Shown piece after piece: positions 8,832 through 18,166 of a stretch of DNA of 64,000 bases. Numbering within the stretch: the stretch's first letter is position 1; each line of letters starts with the position of its first letter. Under the pieces are notes generated by a model. The model was not told the DNA's origin. It did not search any database and saw nothing but the letters and a program-made list of their open reading frames with translations. Origin of the DNA: Elusimicrobia bacterium UBA5214 (GTDB taxonomy: Bacteria > Elusimicrobiota > UBA5214); contig DHVG01000013.1 of the NCBI GenBank assembly GCA_002412545.1, positions 150,165-214,164 on the forward strand, in the 5' to 3' direction. The translations under genes and the position numbers were made by a program.

Positions 8832-9563
8832 TTACCTCTCCTCTAATATTTTTTCTACTAAAGACAAATCAGCAGGTGTTTCTACACTATGGGTATCTTC
8901 TTTAACTAAAACAATTCTAATTTTAAAACCGTGTTCAAGTATACGTAACTGTTCCAAATTTTCAATTTTTTCCAAAGTACCTACCGGAAGAGTCACAAAT
9001 TTGAGTAGCCGTTCCTTTGGATAAACAAAAATACCCATATGTTTATAAAAAGAATAATATTCAATTAACCCCCCTTGTGGGTAAGGTATTGGTGCACGAG
9101 AAAAATACAACGCATAACCATCGTAGCTGCATACTACTTTCACCATATTTTCGTCACGGAATTCGTCACGATTTCTTATTTTTACTGCCGCCGTAGTAAG
9201 AAATACATTCTTCTCTTTTCTGGCGATTTCAATAACTTTGTCAATTGTTTTAGCTAAAACTAATGGTTCATCACCTTGCAGATAAACAATTAAATCAGCA
9301 GATATTTTCCTTGCTACCTCAGCACAACGTTCGGTACCGCTTCTCCATTTCTTGGAAGTCATCATCACGTCTGCACCAAATTTCTCTGCCCTTTCTAAAA
9401 TTTGTCGGTCATCAGTAGCAATAATTAAATCATTCAAAAATTTGACCTTTTTTGCCTCTTCCCAAACCCATTGTACCATTGGTTTTCCTAGAAGCAAAGC
9501 TAAAGGTTTACCCGGATAACGAGTTGAACCGTAACGGACGGGGATAATCCCGACAATCTTCAT
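8832..9563 (-). CDS. kdsB: 3-deoxy-manno-octulosonate cytidylyltransferase (CMP-Kdo synthetase)
   Basis: Activates Kdo as CMP-Kdo for transfer to lipid A by WaaA. The N-terminal nucleotide-binding signature IPVRYGSTRYPGKPL and the metal-site motif LQGDEPL are intact. At 243 residues it is the normal size. It overlaps the heptose kinase gene by four bases, indicating coupling. The following gap of 34 bases leads to kdsA, so the Kdo pathway genes kdsB, kdsA, kdsD and kdsC run consecutively, interrupted only by the zinc-ribbon gene. Confidence 0.95.
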   Translation of the reverse strand: MKIVGIIPVRYGSTRYPGKPLALLLGKPMVQWVWEEAKKVKFLNDLIIATDDRQILERAEKFGADVMMTSKKWRSGTERCAEVARKISADLIVYLQGDEPLVLAKTIDKVIEIARKEKNVFLTTAAVKIRNRDEFRDENMVKVVCSYDGYALYFSRAPIPYPQGGLIEYYSFYKHMGIFVYPKERLLKFVTLPVGTLEKIENLEQLRILEHGFKIRIVLVKEDTHSVETPADLSLVEKILEER

Positions 9564-10591
9564 TTGAAGTAAACACCTCTGGAAATAATTGTTTCTTTCA
9601 ATTCTTGAGTTGTGACGGTTGCCGTGCCTAATTTGCCGACCACAATACCTGCTGCATAATTGGCTAGATACGCCGAATCGTGGATGTCCAATCCACTGGC
9701 GATACCTAAACTTAAAACACCTACAACAGTGTCTCCAGCACCGGTAACATCATAAACTTCCTTTGCAGCTGTAGGTATCTTAGTAATCTGCAATTTAGAA
9801 CCAGCAAAAGAATACTGGAAAAGAATCATTCCTTTTTCTCCAAGAGTAATCAAAACTGCTAAACAATTTAGTTTTTTCAAAATTTTTTTACCCAATTCTT
9901 CAATATCTTTTTCTGAACTTATACGATGCCAATGCATTCCTGCCATCGCTTCCACAAGATTAGGTGTGACAATCGTTACTTTACGGTAACGAAGAAAATG
10001 TTCTACTTTGGGATCAACAATTATGACTTTAGAATAAGCATGGGTAAGAGAAATAATTTTACTAAGTAAAAAAGGATTAACTACACCTTTGCCATAATCA
10101 GAAATAATAATACAATCAACTTTGGAAATAATATTTTTTAGATAATTTAGAATCTTCTTATTTATGGAAAGAGAAAGATGGCTCCTATTTTCCCAATCAC
10201 AACGAACGACCTGTTGATGATGGGCAATAATTCTTGTCTTCAATGTTGTTGGACGAGAATCATCTTCAAATATTCCTTCAATATTAATTCCTTGGTTTGA
10301 TAATTCAGCAATTAACTCTTTCCCAAGATTATCTGTGCCCACCGTACCACTTAAAAACACTTCACCACCTAAAGCAGCGATGTTGTTCGCTACATTACCT
10401 GCACCACCAGGCATTGTTTTTTCGTTGGTCACTTCAACTACCGGCACTGGTGCCTCCGGTGAAATACGAGACACTTTGCCGTATATATATTTATCTACCA
10501 TTAAATCACCGAGAACAAAAATTTTCGTTTTAGAAAAACAGTCAATAGATTCATAAAACTTAACTTTTGAGGCAATCATTTTTTTGGTCAT
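9560..10591 (-). CDS. hldA: D-glycero-beta-D-manno-heptose-7-phosphate kinase (RfaE domain I)
   Basis: PfkB-family sugar kinase of the ADP-heptose pathway. Diagnostic blocks are VLGDLMVDKYIYG and RISPEAPVPVVEV near the N-terminus, GGAGNVANNIAALGG, and the catalytic DVTGAGDTVVGVL. At 343 residues only the kinase half of E. coli HldE is present; no nucleotidyltransferase domain follows, so the adenylyl transfer enzyme must lie elsewhere. Start ATG 10591 has no clear Shine-Dalgarno; an ATG at 10579 is an alternative. Neighbours gmhB and the heptosyltransferases support the heptose role. Confidence 0.92.
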   Translation of the reverse strand: MTKKMIASKVKFYESIDCFSKTKIFVLGDLMVDKYIYGKVSRISPEAPVPVVEVTNEKTMPGGAGNVANNIAALGGEVFLSGTVGTDNLGKELIAELSNQGINIEGIFEDDSRPTTLKTRIIAHHQQVVRCDWENRSHLSLSINKKILNYLKNIISKVDCIIISDYGKGVVNPFLLSKIISLTHAYSKVIIVDPKVEHFLRYRKVTIVTPNLVEAMAGMHWHRISSEKDIEELGKKILKKLNCLAVLITLGEKGMILFQYSFAGSKLQITKIPTAAKEVYDVTGAGDTVVGVLSLGIASGLDIHDSAYLANYAAGIVVGKLGTATVTTQELKETIISRGVYFK

Positions 10592-10603
10592 TTCTTGAGG
10601 GAA

Positions 10604-11539
10604 TTACTTCTTCATTCTTTCAATTAAACAACGATATAACAAAGGTAACAGAATTTCATGATGTCCAATAAAAATGTATCCTTTACTATCCTTTGATTCA
10701 CCGGGACGATGAATAATGTTTTCCCGAGGACGATAATGGTTATAGAGGTCAAAATTTGCGCGGGTAAAATTTTTCACCTCATATTCAAGATTGCGAGTTA
10801 AGTTAAACGCTTTAAGAAATATTTCCGGCAAAATTACCGCTGAACCAAAATTAAGTACAACTCCACCATTGCCAAGATTGGTTATACTTTGAGTAAACTT
10901 TAAAAAATCAAGATAACTCGTTTTACCCCAGGCAGCACCATCACAACTCGGATGCTGATAAATTATATCTGTGCCAATGGCAATATGTACAGTCACGGGA
11001 ATACCTAATTTTTTTGCTTGTGCCAAAAGGCTATACCTAGCGTAGGGCAATTTTTTTTGCAATATTGCTTCCCCGACTGCTTCACCAAGACCAAGGTTAT
11101 TTTTTGCCGCTTCAGATATTGTTTGATTTAAAAAAGTTGCTGTCTCTTCTGCCATACCAAATTTCCCATCTCTAAGGTTTTCCGCAACATCTTCGGAAGT
11201 TTCCCCATGATAGGCAATTTCAAAATCGTGAATCGGACCAGCACCGTTTAGAGCCAGTAAATTAACAAATCCCATCCTCATCAAATCAATAAGTAAAGGC
11301 GAAAGACCACACTTGATGACATGTGCACCACACATAAAAATTATTGGTTTTTTTTTCTTATAAGCTAAAAGAAGTAATTTTATCAAATTTTGCCAATCTT
11401 TTCCAGCAAGTATTCTTGGTAAAGAATCAACAATTCTACTCTCCTTTTTGAAAGGACGAACAAAATCTTCTATTTTCACTTTACTTTTTCTCTCTTTTAG
11501 GGAATAAATTTTAACTTTTGATAAATCAATTTTTTTCAT
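10604..11539 (-). CDS. Deoxyhypusine synthase-like protein of unknown function in LPS cluster
   Basis: A 311-residue cytoplasmic protein that I recognise only loosely. It has a Rossmann-like core with IIFMCGAHVIKCGLSPLLID followed by NGAGPIHDFE, a conserved-looking block HIAIGTDIIYQHPSCDGAAW and a GK after it, and a C-terminal IFIGHHEILLPLL. The layout is reminiscent of deoxyhypusine synthases, whose catalytic lysine lies in SWGK, but bacterial eIF5A is not expected and the position differs. I use the ATG at 11539; a TTG at 11569 lacks a ribosome binding site. Location between the heptose kinase and a DUF3108 fusion suggests an envelope sugar or nucleotide role. Function is not assigned. Confidence 0.6.
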   Translation of the reverse strand: MKKIDLSKVKIYSLKERKSKVKIEDFVRPFKKESRIVDSLPRILAGKDWQNLIKLLLLAYKKKKPIIFMCGAHVIKCGLSPLLIDLMRMGFVNLLALNGAGPIHDFEIAYHGETSEDVAENLRDGKFGMAEETATFLNQTISEAAKNNLGLGEAVGEAILQKKLPYARYSLLAQAKKLGIPVTVHIAIGTDIIYQHPSCDGAAWGKTSYLDFLKFTQSITNLGNGGVVLNFGSAVILPEIFLKAFNLTRNLEYEVKNFTRANFDLYNHYRPRENIIHRPGESKDSKGYIFIGHHEILLPLLYRCLIERMKK

Positions 11540-11565
11540 TTCAAATTTTCCAAGAAGTAATTGCC

Positions 11566-12861
11566 TCAATTTTTAATTTCAGTTAATTCAGTATCAATTG
11601 AGCCCAGCGGTATTTTTGTCCGCATTAGTACAGGTATTTTCTTTTCATCAGCAGTCAACCAAATAAGAATCCTTCCTTTGTGCTGGAATATTCCTTCATG
11701 TCTTAAAAATGGCTCAATTAGCCAGCAATCAAACTTACCGACGGGAACACTCACCTCCTCACGATTCAAAATTTTCACTTCCAATTGCCAATTTTTTCCA
11801 TTATTATTTACATCAAAAAAATAAGTTTTGCCAAGAGTAAAATTTTGTGTCCGTATAAAATAAAGTCCCGAGAGAACATCATGGGTGTAGGAATTGATCA
11901 AAATCCTTTCATTTTTACCTTCAACTAAGGCAAAACCTCCCTCTTGGTCATAAATAACTTTTTCATCCTTACTATAATTGCCTTCTCTTAAATGCTTTTC
12001 ATAACCAAGTGAACATAAACTTTCTGTATCCATCCAAGATTCATTATGATCTCTTACTTTATAGAAAATATCAAAAAATGAATTTGTCCAAGCACGAGAA
12101 ATAATCCGGTAAGCTTGGCGTCCATTGACTGTGACTTCTTGAGGAACTTCCAAGGTTGCCCAACCACCAGGAATTACCCCCCATTTGACAATAAAAAGCA
12201 ATTTTTCACCAACTTGAAAACTTCTATTTTCTAATTTTCTCCAGGTAAAATTTGACTGTGACTCCCTATATAATTCACCGAAAGCATAGCGCACACTTAT
12301 AAATATGCCAACGAGCAAGAATCCAATTAAAGCGAGATATTCTTTATTTTTACGAAATAATTTAAAATCAAAAAAACTGACCTTTTGTCCATCAAATTTC
12401 GTTAAACACGGGAAAAAAAGTGGCACTGCTCGGCTATACTGGAGATAATCTTCCCCAAAAATTTTTTCTAATTTTTTTTCTTCAGCAAGAATCTGAAAAA
12501 AATAAATTATACCAAAACTAAATAAAAAAATTAACCAAATTATACTACTTCGTGCCCAATATTTAAAAGAACTGCCGGCTAAACAAAAACCAAAACCAAG
12601 CAAGAAACTACCTAAATATAAAGGATGACGTACATAAGCATATGGACCGGAGATACACAATTCTTCAGACTTCCGTAAATAACCCGCTGCCCAAAATCTT
12701 ATAAGTAAACCAAAAAAGGCAATCTCAATACCAACTACTAATAGAAATAATGAAGTCGGGCGGACTAACAAAACATATACTAAAGCAAACAAATAACCAA
12801 AACTTACCCGCCAATGGATTGTATATTTCTCTATGGAATTGATAATTCTTTGAGAATCCAT
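11566..12861 (-). CDS. Fusion of isoprenylcysteine methyltransferase-like membrane domain and DUF3108
   Basis: A 431-residue protein with two parts. Residues about 1-195 hold five or so transmembrane helices and the PEMT/ICMT signature GPYAYVRHPLYLGSFL, which binds S-adenosylmethionine in that family. Residues about 200-431 are a periplasm-type beta-rich DUF3108 domain (GEKLLFIVKWGVIPGGWATL and VPVGKFDCWLIEP). The ATG at 12861 has GAGGCGG upstream and overlaps gmhB by 31 bases. DUF3108 proteins are often met in envelope gene clusters, but I know no established reaction. The fusion itself is unusual. Confidence 0.75.
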   Translation of the reverse strand: MDSQRIINSIEKYTIHWRVSFGYLFALVYVLLVRPTSLFLLVVGIEIAFFGLLIRFWAAGYLRKSEELCISGPYAYVRHPLYLGSFLLGFGFCLAGSSFKYWARSSIIWLIFLFSFGIIYFFQILAEEKKLEKIFGEDYLQYSRAVPLFFPCLTKFDGQKVSFFDFKLFRKNKEYLALIGFLLVGIFISVRYAFGELYRESQSNFTWRKLENRSFQVGEKLLFIVKWGVIPGGWATLEVPQEVTVNGRQAYRIISRAWTNSFFDIFYKVRDHNESWMDTESLCSLGYEKHLREGNYSKDEKVIYDQEGGFALVEGKNERILINSYTHDVLSGLYFIRTQNFTLGKTYFFDVNNNGKNWQLEVKILNREEVSVPVGKFDCWLIEPFLRHEGIFQHKGRILIWLTADEKKIPVLMRTKIPLGSIDTELTEIKN

Positions 12862-13397
12862 TCTACCGCCTCGTATAAACTGGGAACAATATATTCAGGT
12901 TCTTCCTTCCAAGTATGTCGCATATATTCATATTCACCTTTTCCATAACCAGTAAGGACTAAGATACCTTTCGCTTGCACACGGTGTGCCCATTCAATAT
13001 CTTTAATCCGGTCACTTACAACATAACAATTTTTAAGGTCAAGATTAAAATCCTTGGCTGCTTGTTCAAATATACCTGTTTTTGGTTTACGACAGGAACA
13101 ATTATCTTCCGGATGATGCGGACAAAAGTATATTTTATCCAAATGTGCACCTTTTTCAAGTAGTAATTTCCCCATTTTTTTATTAATTATTCCAATCATC
13201 TCCATAGGGAAAAAACCGCGTGCTACACCTGACTGGTTAGTCGTTACAATTACCAGAATATTATTTTGATTCAGCCTTTTTATCGCTTCGGCAACATGCG
13301 GAAGTAGAAAGAAACGGTCCGGATGATTCAAATAGCCCATTTCTTCATTGATTGTCCCATCCCGGTCTAAAAATACCGCAATTCTTTTTTTCACCAT
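12831..13397 (-). CDS. gmhB: D-glycero-beta-D-manno-heptose-1,7-bisphosphate 7-phosphatase
   Basis: HAD phosphatase removing the C7 phosphate in the ADP-heptose pathway. Motif I is FLDRDGTINEE (catalytic aspartates at 10 and 12), motif II VTTNQSGVARG, and the GmhB-specific zinc loop CPHHPEDNCSCRKPK. At 188 residues it has standard size. The start codon overlaps the upstream acyltransferase stop by one base (TAATG), so the two are coupled. It could act on histidinol phosphate in other contexts, but the neighbouring heptose kinase and heptosyltransferases favour GmhB. Confidence 0.92.
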   Translation of the reverse strand: MVKKRIAVFLDRDGTINEEMGYLNHPDRFFLLPHVAEAIKRLNQNNILVIVTTNQSGVARGFFPMEMIGIINKKMGKLLLEKGAHLDKIYFCPHHPEDNCSCRKPKTGIFEQAAKDFNLDLKNCYVVSDRIKDIEWAHRVQAKGILVLTGYGKGEYEYMRHTWKEEPEYIVPSLYEAVEWILKELSIP

Positions 13398-14284
13398 TAT
13401 CCTCTTTTCCAGCGATTATGTACCCAAAACCAATAATGAGGGTATTTCTCAATCCAACCTTCTATAATTCTACTAAAAATAACTGTATTAAGCAAAGTAT
13501 TTTCACGAATATTATTAACCATTTTTATTTTTAAAGGTTCCTCTACATATATTTCTATTATCCCGTCTTCTTTACGAACACTATAAATTGGAATAACCGC
13601 TGTTCCCGTTCTTCTTGCCAGCAGGGCAACTATTGGTGAAGTGGCCGCTGGACGATTAAGAAAATTAACATAAATATCACCCTCGGTTATCCGCTGGTCA
13701 AGTAAAACATAAAGTAAACGATTCGTTCTTAACCAGTTTAAAGCTTGTCCAATACTATTTTTAGCTGAGATAATTTTCGTCCCAAATGATTCACGAATAA
13801 GATTAACGAAACGGTCAACCAAAGGATTCTCTAAAGGACGAGCGATAGCTAAGATAGGATAACCTTTTAAAGAAAGGGCAGCATGCACAATTTCCCAATT
13901 ACAAAAATGTGCCGAAAAAAGAATACCGCCTTTACCAGTGGCTAAACTTTCTTTCAAATATTCTTCACCCTGTATTTTTATATAATGCAATAAATTACCA
14001 TGAGCCAGTTGTTGCATTTTAATAAATTCAGCTGCCGTTATTCCAATATTATCCCATACTTTTTTTGCAATTTGTATTCTTTCCTGTTCCTTTTTTTCTG
14101 GAAATGCGTATTTAAGATTATCCGTAACTATTTTTCTTCTTCCGGGGAGAAAATGTCGTACCAACCATCCCAAAAGGAAACCGCCTCGCTGTGCCCAACG
14201 CCAAGATAAAACAAAAAAAATATTTTTCCCCAGCCAAGTAAGAAAATATTCTAACCACAAACTTGCTTTATTTTTTCTTCCCAA
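13397..14284 (-). CDS. LpxL/HtrB-family lipid A acyltransferase
   Basis: Inner-membrane acyltransferase of the lysophospholipid/lipid A late acyltransferase family. The catalytic HX4E box is HFCNWE (about residues 119-124), followed by AIARPLENPLVDRFVN and the block LLDQRITEGDIYVNFLNRPAAT typical of LpxL/LpxM. At 295 residues it has family length. No ATG lies near the N-terminus; TTG at 14284 is preceded by GAGGT at 8 bases, which makes it the likely start. It overlaps the end of lpxK by 34 bases. Which acyl chain it adds cannot be said. Confidence 0.88.
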   Translation of the reverse strand: MGRKNKASLWLEYFLTWLGKNIFFVLSWRWAQRGGFLLGWLVRHFLPGRRKIVTDNLKYAFPEKKEQERIQIAKKVWDNIGITAAEFIKMQQLAHGNLLHYIKIQGEEYLKESLATGKGGILFSAHFCNWEIVHAALSLKGYPILAIARPLENPLVDRFVNLIRESFGTKIISAKNSIGQALNWLRTNRLLYVLLDQRITEGDIYVNFLNRPAATSPIVALLARRTGTAVIPIYSVRKEDGIIEIYVEEPLKIKMVNNIRENTLLNTVIFSRIIEGWIEKYPHYWFWVHNRWKRG

Positions 14285-15309
14285 ATATTTTTACCTCGGA
14301 TAATTTTTAATTCTATTTCCAGAATATAAACCCGTGCAAAAAGACTCTCAAATTCCGGAGAAATAAATTTTTTTAATTTCATTTCGTCTTTTTCTGTAGT
14401 TACTATTAACTCTTGTCTTTTAGATAAAAACAACAAATCTTTTTCCTGATACCAATGGTGGTCAGGAAAATTGTACCGATAAACAACTTCTGCTCCAAGT
14501 TTTTCTACCGTTTTTTCGAAAGCATATGGATTAGCAAGTGAAGAAAAGATTACGACCCTTTCACCCTGCAAAAAATTTGAATCTACTACTAAAGAATTAT
14601 CACTTAATAAATGCAAACTTAAAGGTTGATGAATACTTTCAACAATTGGCACTTGTGGACAAATCTTTCTTAAATAGATATACCATCTTTCTAATTCTTC
14701 TAAATTAACTAAATTAACATTGGTTAAAAGAATTAAATGTGCCCGTTTCAATGCCGATGCTGACTCACGCCGAGTGCCCAAAGGAAAAGATGGCTCATCT
14801 TCTAAAGAGGTCAAACTATCCAAACAGACAATATCTAAATCTCTTTTTAAAGACCAGTGTTGGAATCCATCGTCAAGAATTACTAATTCCGAATTAAATT
14901 TTTCTTTTGCTAAGAGTCCAGTCTTATATCTATCTTTACCAACAATTACCGGTACACCTTCCAATTTTTTTGTCAAAAGATAAGGTTCATCGCCGGATTC
15001 TTCAAGAGTAACTAAAATTTTTTTTCCATCGGAAACAATTACTACCCCTGATACCTGATACTTGATACTTGATACTTGTCTTCTATAACCTCTACTTAAT
15101 ACGGTAATTTTCTTACCTTTATCTCTCAACTCTTTCGCGAGAACAATTACAGCAGGTGTTTTACCTGCTCCTCCAAGTGTAATATTTCCAATACTAATCA
15201 CTTTTATTTCTAATTTTTTACTTACCGTAAACAATCTCTTGATTTTTACTCCTAAAGAATAAAAAAATGAAAGAATATATAAAATAATTTTTAAAAAAGT
15301 GGTTCCCAT
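14251..15309 (-). CDS. lpxK: Tetraacyldisaccharide 4'-kinase LpxK
   Basis: Phosphorylates the 4' position of the lipid A disaccharide at the inner membrane. An N-terminal hydrophobic helix (about residues 3-20) is followed by IGNITLGGAGKTPAVIVL, the LpxK P-loop, and the downstream VILDDGFQHWSLKRDLDIV. I use the ATG at 15309, two bases after the upstream stop; a longer frame from 15369 would overlap the glycosyltransferase by 59 bases. Residues about 77-87 (SSIKYQVSG) are encoded by a heptanucleotide tandem repeat inserted in frame. Confidence 0.93.
   Translation of the reverse strand: MGTTFLKIILYILSFFYSLGVKIKRLFTVSKKLEIKVISIGNITLGGAGKTPAVIVLAKELRDKGKKITVLSRGYRRQVSSIKYQVSGVVIVSDGKKILVTLEESGDEPYLLTKKLEGVPVIVGKDRYKTGLLAKEKFNSELVILDDGFQHWSLKRDLDIVCLDSLTSLEDEPSFPLGTRRESASALKRAHLILLTNVNLVNLEELERWYIYLRKICPQVPIVESIHQPLSLHLLSDNSLVVDSNFLQGERVVIFSSLANPYAFEKTVEKLGAEVVYRYNFPDHHWYQEKDLLFLSKRQELIVTTEKDEMKLKKFISPEFESLFARVYILEIELKIIRGKNIWEEKIKQVCG
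15048..15078. repeat. Heptanucleotide tandem repeat inside lpxK
   Basis: About four copies of a 7-base unit (GATACTT and near variants) lie within the lpxK coding frame without breaking it. They add roughly ten residues in a loop after the P-loop region. Confidence 0.85.
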
Positions 15310-15310
15310 T

Positions 15311-16075
15311 TTACTTTTTTCGTTTCTCCCAGAGTTTGAAATAGATAAATATCTCCGTGAGCAAATCATGAAGGCAAGCTAACAGACCCGGATAACCATC
15401 AAGAAAACCCAATTTTAAAAAATAACGACGGAAAAACCGTGTTCCGGGACGCCAAAATAAATATCGCCAGGCAACGAATAAATTTGGTTTTACCCCTTTA
15501 TTGCGGAGATAGCCAACTTGAAAATCAGTGTAGAAAACTAATTTTTTCAATAACTCATTAATCGTTGAGTAGGGATAATGTTCAAGATAACCTTTTAGTG
15601 TAGCAATTTTGCCGTCAATTTGAATCCGTTCGTGGACATGTTCACAAAGAAATTTAGCTTTCCCTTTTTTAAATAGCCGCAGTTGCCGGTCAGGATACTG
15701 CCCCCCCCAACGTAGCCATTTACCAAGATAATGATTTTTCCGGGGGGTTAAGTACCCATTGATACTGGATGCCGGATGCTGGATACAGGACAAAATTTCT
15801 TCTTTTAATTCTTTACTTACTCTTTCATCAGGGTCAAGATATAAAATCCAATCTCCCTTTGTTTGTCCGATGCCAAAAGATTTGTTCAGATTAAGATTAG
15901 GTAAATTAGGTCGAGAAAATATTTTATCAGTATACTTCCTTGCTACCTCAACCGTATTATCATTACTTTCACAATCAACCACAATAATTTCATCTGCCCA
16001 AGAAATACTTTCCAAACATTTATCCAAGTGTTCTGCTTCGTTATGAGCAATGATTGATACTGATAGTTTTTTCAT
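15311..16075 (-). CDS. Glycosyltransferase family 2 (WaaE/KdtX-like)
   Basis: A 254-residue inverting GT2 enzyme, probably cytoplasmic face, resembling the LPS core beta-1,4-glucosyltransferase WaaE/KdtX. N-terminal SVSIIAHNEAEHLDKCLESI and VDCESNDNTVEVA, then the metal-binding DPDER (about residue 80) and the block GWGGQYPDRQLRLFKK-like WGGQYPDRQLRLF. Residues about 95-105 (IQHPASSIN) come from a heptanucleotide repeat. It lies directly before lpxK. Family is firm; acceptor sugar is inferred only from similarity of the class to core enzymes. Confidence 0.88.
   Translation of the reverse strand: MKKLSVSIIAHNEAEHLDKCLESISWADEIIVVDCESNDNTVEVARKYTDKIFSRPNLPNLNLNKSFGIGQTKGDWILYLDPDERVSKELKEEILSCIQHPASSINGYLTPRKNHYLGKWLRWGGQYPDRQLRLFKKGKAKFLCEHVHERIQIDGKIATLKGYLEHYPYSTINELLKKLVFYTDFQVGYLRNKGVKPNLFVAWRYLFWRPGTRFFRRYFLKLGFLDGYPGLLACLHDLLTEIFIYFKLWEKRKK
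15761..15790. repeat. Heptanucleotide tandem repeat inside the GT2 gene
   Basis: Copies of a unit close to GGATGCT or GGATACT, in frame within the glycosyltransferase, encode the low-complexity stretch IQHPASSIN. Confidence 0.8.
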
Positions 16076-16168
16076 TTTTTTAGTTATATCTTAAAACAAC
16101 ATTTCGATTTAAATTGACAATTTTATCAGTTTTACTCAAAGGAAAATACATACCGTTTTGTCTTTCAT

Positions 16169-18127
16169 CTATTTAATTCCCAAAATATAGTCAGACATCT
16201 GTAAGTAAGCTCTCAAATCAGTTTGTAGATTCTGGAGAACATTTTTTTTAGATAACGCTAAATCTTCAGTCGGATTTTTAGAGTTGTATTCATAAAGTGA
16301 TGCGTTTACACCAATTCTATCGATGAGAAAAAATCTTTTATCAATCAAACCGTTCAATTTACCCTCAGTGAATTGAGCGAATCCTTCGTCTTCTTTCAAA
16401 GCGAATAAATTTCTACCTAATGTGTTATCCATATAATTCAATTTCAAAATACCCATTACCGTAGGCAGCATATCTACTTGTCCACCAAATGTATTTATTC
16501 GTTTTTGCTTATTACCTAAAATATGAGGTGCATAGATTAAAAGTGGTATATGAAATGCTGAAATATCCAAATCGTATTTAGGCTTATATAAAAGACCCGA
16601 ATCAGCAGCAATAATAAAAATTGTATCCTTGAAATAATTTTGTTTTTGTGAAAGTTCAATAAACCTACCTAACGCCCAATCCGAATACTTAAAAGCATTA
16701 AATTTTTTTGCCTCTGGCAGTTGTGAATCTACTTTCCCAAAATCAACTTCAGGAACAAGCCAAGGTCCATGGTTAGTTGCGGTAAGGATAAATGCAAAAA
16801 ACGGTTTATCCTTTATTTCAGATAACACATTTACCGCTTTTTCAAACATTATATGGTCCGGTACACCCAGCGTACTTAGAACTAATTCCCGGCTATAATC
16901 TTCTTCACCAATAATTTTTTTAAATCCGTTATTTCTCAAAAAACCTGCCATATTATCAAATACCGGGTCATGAGTGCAAAAAAATAATGTTTCATAACCA
17001 TTGTTTCTTAGAATACTGCCAAGTCCCAAGAATTCTTTTTGCCCTGCCGTTCTTATCATAATCGATTTTCCAGGTGGTGTAGGCATTCCAATTATACTTG
17101 AAAATATACCCGTATAAGTATGCATACCATTGGAAAAAAAATTAGTAAACAGTATTCCATTTTTACATAGTTTGTTGAAATTCGGGGTTAAATCTATTTC
17201 TCCACCCTGAGCACCGATGAAATTTGACCCAAAACTTTCCATTAGGATTAATACTACATTATACTTTATGGAATTCTTTGGGTTGAAAATCACCTCTCTG
17301 GTAAGTGAGTAATTCGGACTTATCGCCGGTTTTATTTTTAATAATTCCTGCGTATGTTTAACTGCATCTGAGATACTGTAAAATTTCAACTCAATCCCTT
17401 TCTGGTTTTTGGTCTCAATATTTTCAATTATCGCATTCCCAAAAGTAAAAACAGGATTCAAAGCCATCTGGTTTGCAAAATTATAGTCACTAAAATATGC
17501 ATTACCCCAGCGAATAGGTGACTTGTGATGAATTCTACCTCTCATTCCTAAAAAAACTAAAAAACTAAATATGAAAAAGTATAGTGTTCTCAACATCAAA
17601 TTAGGTTTATAATTAAACCGGTCTATCTTTTTGAGAATCTTTTTTACTAATATTACAAAACCAATCATCGCTAAAGTAAAGAAAAATAAATACCAAACCA
17701 CCGGATACATTTCCCAGATCATTTTAATAACAAAAAAAGGTGTGTCTAACCAACTTACTGCGAAATAGTTCAATCTACTATTGAACTGTCTAAAAAATTC
17801 AATATCAACCAGAGTCAAAAAGTAGACAATAATAAATAGTGTTATCAACGGTATAAATAAAATATTACGGAATAATTTTCGGCTAAAGAGTTCAAATAGA
17901 GGCATATTACCAACAATAAAAAATGGAGCAATTACATAACATGTAATAACCATGTCAAACCTCAACCCGACTAAAAATGATTCTACTAATACCCAAAAAG
18001 GAACTTCATCCGCAAGATTAAAATTTCTTAACAAAAACACCAACCTAAAAAACTCAAAAAAAACAATTCCAACAATACAAAGCAGTATAAAAAATATAAT
18101 TTCTTTCTGTGGCCGGTAGTTTTTCAT
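16169..18127 (-). CDS. LtaS-like membrane phosphotransferase (alkaline phosphatase superfamily)
   Basis: A 652-residue inner-membrane protein: five N-terminal transmembrane helices (about residues 10-195) then a periplasmic sulfatase-fold catalytic domain (about 275-600). Blocks include VVLILMESFGSNFIG, the likely nucleophile threonine in GMHTYTGIFSSIIG, FFAFILTATNHGPWLVP and IFIIAADSGL. This layout matches lipoteichoic acid synthase and related phosphoglycerol or phosphoethanolamine transferases. No CxPxR sulfatase motif is seen. It likely decorates LPS or membrane glycans with a phospho-group; donor and acceptor are unknown. Confidence 0.82.
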   Translation of the reverse strand: MKNYRPQKEIIFFILLCIVGIVFFEFFRLVFLLRNFNLADEVPFWVLVESFLVGLRFDMVITCYVIAPFFIVGNMPLFELFSRKLFRNILFIPLITLFIIVYFLTLVDIEFFRQFNSRLNYFAVSWLDTPFFVIKMIWEMYPVVWYLFFFTLAMIGFVILVKKILKKIDRFNYKPNLMLRTLYFFIFSFLVFLGMRGRIHHKSPIRWGNAYFSDYNFANQMALNPVFTFGNAIIENIETKNQKGIELKFYSISDAVKHTQELLKIKPAISPNYSLTREVIFNPKNSIKYNVVLILMESFGSNFIGAQGGEIDLTPNFNKLCKNGILFTNFFSNGMHTYTGIFSSIIGMPTPPGKSIMIRTAGQKEFLGLGSILRNNGYETLFFCTHDPVFDNMAGFLRNNGFKKIIGEEDYSRELVLSTLGVPDHIMFEKAVNVLSEIKDKPFFAFILTATNHGPWLVPEVDFGKVDSQLPEAKKFNAFKYSDWALGRFIELSQKQNYFKDTIFIIAADSGLLYKPKYDLDISAFHIPLLIYAPHILGNKQKRINTFGGQVDMLPTVMGILKLNYMDNTLGRNLFALKEDEGFAQFTEGKLNGLIDKRFFLIDRIGVNASLYEYNSKNPTEDLALSKKNVLQNLQTDLRAYLQMSDYILGIK

Positions 18128-18166
18128 AATTTTTCTTTCAACAAGTAAAACTATCCCATAAATTCG

